A program made the position numbers and the translations under genes. Of a stretch of 64,000 nt of DNA, positions 52,385 to 60,231 are shown piece by piece. How positions within the stretch are numbered: the first letter of the stretch is position 1; every line of letters begins with the position of its first letter. Location: NCBI GenBank assembly GCA_020854835.1, contig JAHKLX010000015.1:1-64000 (forward strand), given 5' to 3'. The notes under the pieces are model-generated. The model was not told where the DNA came from. It searched no databases and saw nothing but the letters and a program-made list of their open reading frames with translations. The stretch is from Microcaldota archaeon. GTDB lineage: Archaea > Micrarchaeota > Micrarchaeia > Anstonellales > JAGGVH01.

Positions 52385-54133
52385 TCAATACACCTCATAA
52401 TACTCTCCTTTTTCCTTTTGTTCTCTATCTTTGACAGAACCATGTTTGTTAATTCTTGGTCTCAAAGAATCAGGATCTCGTCTCATAGTAATATTCATTC
52501 TTTTCAAAAATTCATTCATACCTTTGTATTTTTTCATAGGGTGTGAACTTTCTCCATGCACAGAACTTTCTCCAGAAAACAGCATAATTCTTTTGGCCAA
52601 AAGTTCAATTAAAATCAAATCGTGGTCAACAACAAAACAGACTTTTTCAGAATTTGAAATAACAGAATGTAAAAGCGATGCAAATTCCAATCTCTGCTCC
52701 ACATCTAAAAATGCGGAGGGTTCATCAAACAGATATACATCTGCTTCTCGAGATAAAGCTAAGGTTATAGCAACTCTTTGAAGTTCCCCCCCTGATAAAT
52801 CGCTTAATTGTTTGTCCATAAGCGTTCCAATACCTAATTTTCTGACAGATTCATTAAACACAAATTGATCCAGCTTTTCTCTTGAAAAAATTTCACCAAC
52901 AGTGATATTTTCATCAGCTTTAACGTATTGAGATTTATAAGAGACTTTCATACTATTTTCCCATTTTTCATTATCTGGTTTTTCAACACCTGCCAAGATT
53001 TTAACAAACAATGATTTTCCAATTGCATTTGGTCCCAGAATCCCAATAACTTCTCCTTTATTGATTTCACCTTCTTCCGATTCAAAAACAAAACTTTCAA
53101 ACTTTTTTTCAAATCTAGGATATGTCATCATTATTTCTGCTTTTCCTGTTTCTTCTGCTTTTTGTTTGAAACTTATCTCGTGATCTCTAAATTTAACATT
53201 TTCATCTTGCAAATAGCCTGCCAAATACTCATTTATTCCATTTCTGACCGATTTAACTTTTGAAACTGCACCATATGCGTTTTCTGTTCCAAAGAAAACA
53301 TAAACAAAATCTGCCAAATAATCAAATAATGCCATATCATGTTCAACCACAACAACTTTTTTTTCTAAAGACAATTCTTTTATTTTTTTAGCAATTTTCA
53401 ATCTTTGTTCAACATCCAAATAAGATGCGGGTTCATCAAAGAAATAAAAATCTCCTTGTTTCAAATAAGCAGCAGCAATTGCGACTCTCTGCATCTCCCC
53501 CCCTGATAATTTGTCAAGATGTCGTTCATATATATATTTTAGTTCAAACCACTCAACAATTTTTGAAACTTCAACTCGCTTTGGATTAACCTTTTCCAAA
53601 AGTTCGTTAACAGTTCCTTTAAAGCTCTGAGGGATTAAATCCACATGTTGGGGTTTATATGATATTTGAACATCCTCGCCGGCAATTGTCTTGAAATAAG
53701 CCCGTTGTATGTTATTCATATTCTCAAGAATTTCATTCCATTCCCAACTTTTATCATACTTGCCAAAATTAGGTTTTAACAATCCTGTCAAAAGTTTCAT
53801 TGCAGTTGATTTTCCAATGCCATTTTTGCCAACAAATCCTGTAACACCTTCGGCGGGCAAAGGCATCCCATAAAGCCTAAATGCATTTATTCCATACTGA
53901 AAAATAGGATTTTCACCTTCGGTCGGGAGATTAACTATTGTAATTGCGTTTACAGGGCATTTTTTGACGCATATTCCACAACCTGTGCATAGTATCTCGG
54001 ATATTACAGGATATCCTTTTTCATCTATGACGATAGTTTCCTCGCCCATCAATACTCCTGGGCAAAACTTTTGACATTGGTATCCGCATTTTTCTTTAAC
54101 ACATCTGTTTCTGTCTAAAACTGCAATCCGCAT
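52385..54133 (-). CDS. rli1: ABCE1/Rli1 ribosome-recycling ATPase
   Basis: Splits post-termination ribosomes together with aRF1 and Pelota. The N-terminal 4Fe-4S domain shows CVKEKCGYQCQKFCPG and CTGCGICVKKCP. Two ABC domains follow: Walker A GFVGKNGIGKST and GILGPNAIGKSL, signature LSGGEMQRVAIA and LSGGELQRVAIT, and Walker B FDEPASYLD and FDEPSAFLD. At 582 residues it is normal. AGGTGAATATTT precedes the ATG. It is transcribed from the direction of the 407-aa gene, 23 bases away. Confidence 0.97.
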   Translation of the reverse strand: MRIAVLDRNRCVKEKCGYQCQKFCPGVLMGEETIVIDEKGYPVISEILCTGCGICVKKCPVNAITIVNLPTEGENPIFQYGINAFRLYGMPLPAEGVTGFVGKNGIGKSTAMKLLTGLLKPNFGKYDKSWEWNEILENMNNIQRAYFKTIAGEDVQISYKPQHVDLIPQSFKGTVNELLEKVNPKRVEVSKIVEWFELKYIYERHLDKLSGGEMQRVAIAAAYLKQGDFYFFDEPASYLDVEQRLKIAKKIKELSLEKKVVVVEHDMALFDYLADFVYVFFGTENAYGAVSKVKSVRNGINEYLAGYLQDENVKFRDHEISFKQKAEETGKAEIMMTYPRFEKKFESFVFESEEGEINKGEVIGILGPNAIGKSLFVKILAGVEKPDNEKWENSMKVSYKSQYVKADENITVGEIFSREKLDQFVFNESVRKLGIGTLMDKQLSDLSGGELQRVAITLALSREADVYLFDEPSAFLDVEQRLEFASLLHSVISNSEKVCFVVDHDLILIELLAKRIMLFSGESSVHGESSHPMKKYKGMNEFLKRMNITMRRDPDSLRPRINKHGSVKDREQKEKGEYYEVY

Positions 54134-54156
54134 AAATATTCACCTAACAAGAAAAA

Positions 54157-55380
54157 TTAATTAAGTTTGGTAATATTAATAAAGCTTTCAATTTCATTAA
54201 AAAAAGGTTGCCATTCTTCATCAACAGCTTCTTTTTTAAGAACAAGAGCTTTCCAACCTTGTTTTCCATTATAAACATCCCTAACTATGCCCACATGATT
54301 CAAAAATACCAATACCTCTTCTATTTTTTTTCCAGATATATTAAGTTTTTCTTTTATCTCAGATATATGTATTGGATCATCCCTGTCATTTACTTTACCA
54401 TTCATAAAACAATTTATTACTTTTTCAACATCGTCTGCATCAATTTTTTTACCTATTAAGGATTTGACTTCATAAGATAAATCTAATTTTGGACCTTCGA
54501 TAATTTTTTTCTGAGCTTTATCAATTATTTTTTCCCAAATTCTAGTGTGTGCGAATATCCAGGGCTGGTTTAAAATATCCTGCCATCTCCCACTCATTTT
54601 TTGTTTTATTGATTGTCTGTTACATTCAAATTCAACTTCTTTTTCAGTTAAATATCTATAGATTGTGGCAGCAGCAACTTTGCTTATTTGACAAGTTCCT
54701 GATATGTCTGCGATTTCTATGGGTGGGTTTTGAATTCTTTTATCAATTTCTTCTTCCAAATTTTCACCATAAGTCAACCAATCTTTTGGATGTGCCCAAA
54801 CCGATTTTGGCCCCAAATTTATAAAATAATTTTGTGCTTTTACCCATTCTTCTGGCGAAATATCCAATTTCATATATCCAACAAAATTTTCAAGAACGTT
54901 GTGTTCGGTTATTGCTAAATATATTTTCGCAGCACATTCCAAACCACAATCATATTTCTCTGATGCTCCATACATTCCGTCCAGTTTATCATCAATATCA
55001 ACTTTTTTTCTTTGTTTAACATTTTCAATTTCATCTGGTGTCAACAAAAAATCCATCCAGGATTCAACATCAAATTCTTTTGGTTGGTTGATAAGTTCAT
55101 CAACGTTATTACGGGCAATTTCCTTTAGTTTTTGCAAGTACTCTTTTTCAGGATCTCTTCGCATCCATTCTTTTCTTTTTGCATCTGTATCTTCCATGTC
55201 TTTTTTCAATTCTTCTATTTTTTCAGGAGTATAATGGCGTGAAGGTTTTTTTATCACATAGCCCAAATTACACCATATCTCAAAAAGTAAGCTATCTTTA
55301 TATTTTTTTTCAGTTTTCAACTGTTCTCTCTCTAAGCGCGCTTCTGCTAATTGTTTTTTGCGATGTCCAAGGGTTGCCAT
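54157..55380 (-). CDS. Unassigned 407-aa protein upstream of rli1
   Basis: Not recognised. No signal or membrane segment. The first ~110 residues are strongly charged and likely coiled-coil. The central part holds two similar-looking helical units, one around YDCGLECAAKIYLAITEHNV and one around TCQISKVAAATIYRYLTEKEV; the second resembles the end of a cyclin-like or HTH unit. A winged-helix-like stretch (ISEIKEKLNISGKKIEEVLVFLNHVGIV) is near 335-365. A TATA at 55403-55413 is 23 bases upstream, implying a leaderless mRNA. The position just before rli1 suggests a role in translation or transcription, but this is only context. Confidence 0.6.
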   Translation of the reverse strand: MATLGHRKKQLAEARLEREQLKTEKKYKDSLLFEIWCNLGYVIKKPSRHYTPEKIEELKKDMEDTDAKRKEWMRRDPEKEYLQKLKEIARNNVDELINQPKEFDVESWMDFLLTPDEIENVKQRKKVDIDDKLDGMYGASEKYDCGLECAAKIYLAITEHNVLENFVGYMKLDISPEEWVKAQNYFINLGPKSVWAHPKDWLTYGENLEEEIDKRIQNPPIEIADISGTCQISKVAAATIYRYLTEKEVEFECNRQSIKQKMSGRWQDILNQPWIFAHTRIWEKIIDKAQKKIIEGPKLDLSYEVKSLIGKKIDADDVEKVINCFMNGKVNDRDDPIHISEIKEKLNISGKKIEEVLVFLNHVGIVRDVYNGKQGWKALVLKKEAVDEEWQPFFNEIESFINITKLN

Positions 55381-55402
55381 AGAGTTGTTATTTGTGGGAA
55401 AG

Positions 55403-55413
55403 TATTTATAAAA
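55403..55413. promoter_or_regulatory. TATA box between divergent 407-aa and AP-endonuclease-family genes
   Basis: TATTTATAAAA contains the palindrome TTTATAAA. It lies 23 bases from the minus-strand start (55380) and 37 bases from the plus-strand start (55450), so both divergent genes could use it. Confidence 0.5.
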
Positions 55414-55449
55414 CCAACCATTATTAATCTTTTTATTTCAATGATATTT

Positions 55450-56271
55450 ATGATACGTTTTGGAACCGCAGGAATACCCTTGTCTTGCAATGGGAATACA
55501 AGTGACGGAATTAAATGCTGTGCAGATATGGGATTAAAAGCAATGGAGATAGAGTTTGTTAGATCTGTTTATTTGAAAAAACAACCTGCAATAGAAGCAG
55601 GCGAAACTGCTAAAAAATATAATATCAAACTTTCAGCTCATGCTCCATATTTTATCAATGCCTGTTCTCCTGAAAAAATAAAAATTGACAAGTCTTTGGG
55701 ATATATACTAACATCTGCAAGAGCTTTGTCTTATGCAGGCGGCGGCGTTGTTGTTTTCCACCCTGGATACTATATGGGAAAACCAACCCAATTATGTACT
55801 GAACAAGTTATTGATTTAATGCAAAGAATTTACAATAAAATAGATTCATCAATCGTATTGGGTCCAGAACTTATGGGGAAAGCTACTCAATTTGGCTCGC
55901 TTGAAGAAATTGTTATGCTTGCACAACATTTTGGGCTCAAACGTTGTTGTCCTGTTGTTGATTGGGGGCATTTAAATTCCAGAACAAATGGTTCTTTAAA
56001 ATCTAAAAATGCATATTCAAAAATTTTGGAGTATGTCGAAAATAATCTTGGATCAGGAGCGTTTAAGAATTTTCATTCTCATTTTTCAGAACAAGAATAC
56101 ACAGAAAAAGGCGAGAGAAAACACATTCCAATGGGGTCTGGCGAACCAAAATTCCAACCTTTAATAGAGTTATTTGTTGAAAATGGATATTCTGGAACGT
56201 TTATATGCGAATCTCCTTTGCTTGAAAAAGATGCATTAAAAATGAAAGAGATGTATGAAAAATTAATCTAA
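55450..56271 (+). CDS. AP endonuclease 2 family TIM barrel (endonuclease IV-like)
   Basis: About 273 residues. I chose ATG 55450 (MIRFGTAGIPLS), preceded by AATGATATTT; ATG 55441 is the alternative. The xylose-isomerase-like TIM barrel is marked by LKAMEIEFVRS, LSAHAPYFIN, VFHPGYY, LGPELMGK, VDWGHLNSR, FHSHFSEQEYTEKGERKHIP and ICESP. The metal-binding His, Glu and Asp positions of endonuclease IV are therefore mostly recognisable. Archaeal members cut abasic DNA sites. The stop overlaps the convergent HAD gene by nine bases. Confidence 0.85.
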   Translation: MIRFGTAGIPLSCNGNTSDGIKCCADMGLKAMEIEFVRSVYLKKQPAIEAGETAKKYNIKLSAHAPYFINACSPEKIKIDKSLGYILTSARALSYAGGGVVVFHPGYYMGKPTQLCTEQVIDLMQRIYNKIDSSIVLGPELMGKATQFGSLEEIVMLAQHFGLKRCCPVVDWGHLNSRTNGSLKSKNAYSKILEYVENNLGSGAFKNFHSHFSEQEYTEKGERKHIPMGSGEPKFQPLIELFVENGYSGTFICESPLLEKDALKMKEMYEKLI

Positions 56272-56916
56272 TTCTTTTTCCAGTATCATATAGGCTTCTT
56301 GTAGATTTTTAACAACATAATCTGCCTGTGAGAAATCTTGTTTATTGCTCCATTCATTAGGTATTGCAATAGCTTTCATACCTGCTCTCTTAGCTGCAAT
56401 AACTCCGTAGGAACTATCTTCACAGGCAATGGCCTGTTTTGGATCAATTCCAAGTTTTTTTGCTTCCAACAAATAGATATCTGGTGATGGTTTGCTATGT
56501 TTTATTTCGTCTTTGGATGTGACAGCAGAAAAATAGTTCCAAAATCCCGACCTTTTTAACTTAACTTCCAGTTCATCTGCGGGGGATGATGAGGCTGCAC
56601 CAATCAACTTTTTATTTTTGCGTAAATTTTCAAGTATCTCTTTACTGTAAAACATGAGAGGGATTTCTTTTGTTTTCATCCATTCTAAAATAAGTGCTTC
56701 TTTTGTTGTTATTAACTTTCCGAAGGGTATTTTTAAATCATGTTCTGTTATGAAGTCTTTGTCGATATCCTCTCCCTGTCTCCCTGCTAATTTCCCCGCA
56801 TATTCTTCTTTGTTTATTTGAATATCATAGGGTTTTAAAATTTGATTCCAAGCTTGGCAGTGCCAACCCTCTGAATTAACCAAGACTCCATCTACATCAA
56901 AAATAACTGCTTTCAT
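56263..56916 (-). CDS. HAD-family phosphatase (beta-PGM-like)
   Basis: 217 residues. The catalytic FDVDGVLVNSE (DxD), LIGAASSSP, the Lys in SKPSPDIYLLEA and the late acidic motif CEDSSYGV define the HAD superfamily subgroup I with an alpha-helical cap, as in beta-phosphoglucomutase and related sugar phosphatases. The start is ATG 56916, after GGGGTGAG; a TTG precedes it in frame. The substrate is probably a phosphorylated sugar or similar small molecule. Confidence 0.9.
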   Translation of the reverse strand: MKAVIFDVDGVLVNSEGWHCQAWNQILKPYDIQINKEEYAGKLAGRQGEDIDKDFITEHDLKIPFGKLITTKEALILEWMKTKEIPLMFYSKEILENLRKNKKLIGAASSSPADELEVKLKRSGFWNYFSAVTSKDEIKHSKPSPDIYLLEAKKLGIDPKQAIACEDSSYGVIAAKRAGMKAIAIPNEWSNKQDFSQADYVVKNLQEAYMILEKELD

Positions 56917-56980
56917 CAACTCACCCCTGTCTTTATCATATATAAATCTCTTGTTTGGTTTAAATTCCTACCCAAAGATT

Positions 56981-57010
56981 TTTATATATATGCTATATAC
57001 AACTATATAC
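56981..57010 (+). promoter_or_regulatory. TATA and tandem operator of the toxin-antitoxin genes
   Basis: TTTATATATA (56981-56990) looks like the TATA box. Just after it, CTATATAC occurs twice as a direct repeat at 56993-57000 and 57003-57010, ten bases apart, about one helical turn. RHH antitoxins typically bind such short phased repeats, so this is a good candidate for autorepression by the antitoxin. Confidence 0.55.
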
Positions 57011-57029
57011 ATCAAATTAGGTGATATAT

Positions 57030-57260
57030 ATGGTATCTGCTATGATTGATATAGATGATGAAGTTAACCGGGTGTTGAACATTATAAAAGCCAAATATGG
57101 TTTAAAAAATAAATCTGAAGCCATTGAACTGGTTGTACAAAAGTATGAAGAAGACAATCTAGAACTTGAGCTAAGACCCAAATACATCAAAAAACTGGAT
57201 AAAATTATTAAAGGAAAACATTATTCTAGGGTAGAAATAGATAGCTTATTACAAGACTAG
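57030..57260 (+). CDS. Ribbon-helix-helix antitoxin (RelB/DUF2683-like)
   Basis: 76 residues from ATG 57030, preceded by AGGTGATATAT; the GTG at 57021 lies inside that site. A short beta strand (SAMIDID) and two helices with KNKSEAIELVVQKY match ribbon-helix-helix antitoxins. The C-terminal part (KYIKKLDKIIKGKHYSRVEI) would wrap the toxin. The toxin gene follows nine bases downstream. Together they form a type II toxin-antitoxin pair. Confidence 0.82.
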   Translation: MVSAMIDIDDEVNRVLNIIKAKYGLKNKSEAIELVVQKYEEDNLELELRPKYIKKLDKIIKGKHYSRVEIDSLLQD

Positions 57261-57268
57261 GCGGTTTC

Positions 57269-57538
57269 ATGTATGAATATTCCTACAGTGATGAATTCCT
57301 AAACAAACTGGTTAAATTAAAAAAGAGAGACCCAAACCAATACAAATTAGTAAAAAAGAAAGTCGATCAGATTTGTAATTCACCCAACCATTCTTACAAA
57401 TATTTAAAGCACCACTTAAAAAAATTAATGAGAGTGCACATTGGACATTTTGTTTTAGTATTTCAAATAGACCACAAAACCAAAACTGTTTCTTTTGAGG
57501 ATTATGAACATCATGATAAAATATACTTAAATTCCTAA
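57269..57538 (+). CDS. RelE/ParE-family toxin
   Basis: 89 residues: YEYSYSDEFLNKLVKLKKRDPNQY, KVDQICNSPNHSYKYLKHHLKKLMRVHIGHFVLVFQID and VSFEDYEHHDKIY match the RelE/ParE fold, with the conserved Arg in MRVHIGHFVLVF and the terminal H-H-D-x-I-Y. RelE toxins cleave mRNA on the ribosome; ParE-like members poison gyrase. The active-site residues are insufficient to say which. It directly follows its antitoxin. Confidence 0.85.
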   Translation: MYEYSYSDEFLNKLVKLKKRDPNQYKLVKKKVDQICNSPNHSYKYLKHHLKKLMRVHIGHFVLVFQIDHKTKTVSFEDYEHHDKIYLNS

Positions 57539-57543
57539 ACCTA

Positions 57544-58308
57544 TTAAATTCCCAATTTTTTCAAAATCAGTTCTGCAATTTTTTCAGAACCTTTTTCTCT
57601 CATTACGCTGAAGGTGGGCCATTCATTTATAGTTATCAAATAATATTTTCCTTCTTGTTTTATAACTGCCCCGCCGAATATTTCAACATTCATATATTCT
57701 GCCAGTTTTATGATTTTAAGTTTGACTTGCGATATTGGTTCAAAACCAACAAACCATGCTTCTTCACCAACACCATAAAATTTTATCACTTCTCCTTCAA
57801 TAGCTTTCTGTATCAAAACTTCCCCCACTCCTTGGTCCTCAAATTTTTTTATTGTTTCATCAAGGGTTTCAATACTGTTGACTAAAGAGCGATGCTCTCT
57901 TTTTCCTCTAATATCAGCTCTTTTAACATAATATTCCTCGCCATCATATTTCAGTTCCCGAACTTTAACTTTTCTTGTTTCGGGTATTGTTATTCCAATT
58001 TCATTTGCTTTTTCATATATTGTTTCTTTGCTTAACATATTTTTTACACTTTGAGGATTATTGATAACAGGAATATCCAATTTCGCCAGTTTATCTAAAA
58101 TTTTTGCATCCCGGGACATATTCATTACAATATTTGTTCCAGGTTTAACTTCCCCTTCTTCAACTTGATAAATTTCAAAATCAATATTTTTTTGTTCAAG
58201 TTTATTTTTAATTGCCGCAATCGTTATTTCCATTATTGCTCTGTCAAATTCAGGTTTTCCTGCATGACTCAGTTCTCTACATACAAATCCAATTACTACC
58301 TTTTCCAT
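57544..58308 (-). CDS. ATP-grasp protein (RimK-like)
   Basis: 254 residues from ATG 58308 after GGGGTGAG; the longer frame is not family-like. The ATP-grasp fold is suggested by VINNPQSVKNMLSKETIYEKANEIGITIPET, YYVKRADIRGKREH, VLIQKAIEGEVIKFYGVG and the late ITINEWPTF with Asn-Glu. It is related to RimK/MptN-type amino acid ligases. The substrate is unknown. It follows the CDP-alcohol transferase gene by five bases, so the lipid cassette may include it. Confidence 0.75.
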   Translation of the reverse strand: MEKVVIGFVCRELSHAGKPEFDRAIMEITIAAIKNKLEQKNIDFEIYQVEEGEVKPGTNIVMNMSRDAKILDKLAKLDIPVINNPQSVKNMLSKETIYEKANEIGITIPETRKVKVRELKYDGEEYYVKRADIRGKREHRSLVNSIETLDETIKKFEDQGVGEVLIQKAIEGEVIKFYGVGEEAWFVGFEPISQVKLKIIKLAEYMNVEIFGGAVIKQEGKYYLITINEWPTFSVMREKGSEKIAELILKKLGI

Positions 58309-58313
58309 ATTTC

Positions 58314-58916
58314 TCACCCCTGTTTGTGGATATATATTAAACGTTGAATTACTGTTACAATTGATAATATTATTGCCGCAATGGTTATATAGGTTAGCCA
58401 TTCGGGAACAACGAAATGAGCTAGTCCCACACCAACAAATATTGCGATTATTCTTTCAGTTCTTTCAAATATCCCTCCCATTTCAATTGCTTTTTCGTGG
58501 TTTATAACTTGTTTATGATCTGCGTACGCCCTAACAAAAGAAGGCATAAAAGTTCCAAACACAATTAATACGGACAGCCATATAGTGTGCGAAATGCCAA
58601 AAACAGCAGGAAATGGGTAAAACATCAAAGAAATCAAAAAAATTGATTCAACAATTCTGTCAATCGCTCCATCAAAAAACCCGCCGAATTTTGTAACTTG
58701 GTTTTTGGCTCTGGCGATTGCTCCATCAATAGCGTCCAATGCACCAGAAATTAAAAATAAAATTCCACCTGCCAAAAGGTTTTGTTGGATTATGAAATAA
58801 GCAGCGATGAAAGCAAAAACTAAAGAAAGCAGAGTTACTTGGTTTGCAGAAATGGGAACACTCTTTAACAGTTTTCCCACTGCACCTTGTTCTTTCTGTA
58901 ATTTTTGTTTTAACAT
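58314..58916 (-). CDS. CDP-alcohol phosphatidyltransferase (archaetidylinositol phosphate synthase-like)
   Basis: 200 residues with about six membrane helices. The signature DAIDGAIARAKNQVTKFGGFFDGAIDR matches DG-x2-AR-x8-G-x3-D-x3-D, the CDP-alcohol phosphotransferase motif. It is 15 bases from the inositol-1-phosphate synthase gene, so the substrate is probably inositol-1-phosphate with CDP-archaeol, making archaetidylinositol phosphate in the membrane. GAGGATTT precedes the ATG. Confidence 0.88.
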   Translation of the reverse strand: MLKQKLQKEQGAVGKLLKSVPISANQVTLLSLVFAFIAAYFIIQQNLLAGGILFLISGALDAIDGAIARAKNQVTKFGGFFDGAIDRIVESIFLISLMFYPFPAVFGISHTIWLSVLIVFGTFMPSFVRAYADHKQVINHEKAIEMGGIFERTERIIAIFVGVGLAHFVVPEWLTYITIAAIILSIVTVIQRLIYIHKQG

Positions 58917-58931
58917 GCCAAAATCCTCGGC

Positions 58932-60011
58932 TTAAGAAGATATAAACTTTTCTAGTATGTCCTTAGCTTCAGAATCTGAATATTGAACTCTTGGATGTTT
59001 AAACAAATAAGCTGAAGCTGCGTCAATAGACCCGCCAATTTTTCTGTCGTTAGCTATTTGTGCAAGTCTTATCGCATCTACAACAACACCGCCTGAGTTT
59101 GCTTTATCATCAACTTCCAATTTCATATCCATTTTTATTGGCACACCTGCCCATGAATTTATATTCATTTTAATAAAACAGATTTTTGTGTTTTTCAAAA
59201 ATGGAACAAAATCACTTGGTCCAATGTGTAAATTGTCTTCTTCCATTCTTTGTTTTAATTGGCTCTGAACTGATTCAGTTTTTGAGATTTTCTTTGAAAT
59301 TAATCTTTCTCTTTCAAGCATGTTTTTGAAATCTGTGTTTCCCCCGACATTCAATTGATAGGATTCTTTTACTTCTGCGCCTCTGTCGTCGCATAACTTT
59401 GTCAAAACTCTATGCACAATTGTTGCACCAATCTGTGATTTGATATCATCACCAATTGCGGGAACACCAGCTTCTTTGAATTTTTGGTGCCATTGTTCAT
59501 CCGAAGCGATAAACACAGGCATGCAATTAACAAAAGCACATTTAGTTTCCAATGCAATATTTGCCCAAAATTTAACTGCTTTTTCAGATCCAACTGGCAA
59601 ATAATTTACCAAAACGCTGATTTCCTTTTCTTTTATTTCTTTTATTATTTGCTGTTTAAGTTCTTCTTCACTTTTTGTCTGTTCAATTGGGTCAAACCAA
59701 TCTTCGACGTATTTCCCAACTCCATCCAAAATAGGAGACTCGGAAACAACAACTTTTGTTTTGGGCATATCCATAATATAATCAACAAAGTTTGGGTGGG
59801 CATACTGAGCTTCTGAAAGTTCTTTTCCCACTTTCTTTTTTGAAACATCCCAAGCTGCTGTAAAGTCAATATCTGACCAGTGATAATCGCCTAGTTGTTC
59901 ATGCATCAATCCAACAGCGGTTTTTCCTGTTCGTTTATAATACTCTAAACCTTGATACAATCCTGCAAAGCAGTTTCCCACTCCGATAACACCACATTTT
60001 ATTTTTCCCAT
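58932..60011 (-). CDS. ino1: Myo-inositol-1-phosphate synthase
   Basis: NAD-dependent isomerase that converts glucose-6-phosphate to inositol-1-phosphate. CGVIGVGNCFAGLYQG is the dinucleotide loop. GDDIKSQIGATIVHR holds the conserved Asp-Asp/Lys of the active site, and NVGGNTDFKNM and NSGGVVVDAIRL are late family motifs. I chose ATG 60011 after GGGTGGTTGTT, giving 359 residues; the longer frame begins at 60029. It is the short, archaeal-type enzyme. Inverted repeats lie in its promoter region. Confidence 0.95.
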   Translation of the reverse strand: MGKIKCGVIGVGNCFAGLYQGLEYYKRTGKTAVGLMHEQLGDYHWSDIDFTAAWDVSKKKVGKELSEAQYAHPNFVDYIMDMPKTKVVVSESPILDGVGKYVEDWFDPIEQTKSEEELKQQIIKEIKEKEISVLVNYLPVGSEKAVKFWANIALETKCAFVNCMPVFIASDEQWHQKFKEAGVPAIGDDIKSQIGATIVHRVLTKLCDDRGAEVKESYQLNVGGNTDFKNMLERERLISKKISKTESVQSQLKQRMEEDNLHIGPSDFVPFLKNTKICFIKMNINSWAGVPIKMDMKLEVDDKANSGGVVVDAIRLAQIANDRKIGGSIDAASAYLFKHPRVQYSDSEAKDILEKFISS

Positions 60012-60031
60012 AACAACCACCCTAAACATTC

Positions 60032-60072
60032 AATAGTTTATTTTTTTAAACTATTTAATTTTTATTAAATAG
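60032..60072. promoter_or_regulatory. Overlapping inverted repeats upstream of ino1
   Basis: AATAGTTTA (60032-60040) and TAAACTATT (60047-60055) form a perfect 9-bp inverted repeat. CTATTTAAT (60051-60059) and ATTAAATAG (60064-60072) form a second, sharing bases with the first. They sit 21-61 bases upstream of the ino1 start, overlapping its likely TATA region, and may be operator half-sites. Confidence 0.5.
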
Positions 60073-60159
60073 TTAAACATTTTTAAACATGTCGCTTCGC
60101 TTTCGTTCAGAAAAGTGTTTATCGTGGAGTTATCATGAAGCAGATACCATTTCACGATG

Positions 60160-60186
60160 GTTTCACGATTCCGTTGATTGTGAAAC
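60160..60186 (+). other. Strong hairpin in the flippase upstream region
   Basis: GTTTCACGATT (60160-60170) pairs with GATTGTGAAAC (60176-60186) around a 5-base CCGTT loop: eleven pairs, two of them G-T. TTTCACGAT also occurs just before, at 60150-60158. The region is richer in G+C than its surroundings. It may be an RNA structure or a protein site; no known riboswitch class is recognised. Confidence 0.5.
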
Positions 60187-60231
60187 TCAAGCCCCGTTCA
60201 TTTTTTAAATCATATTCCATTTAGATTACCC

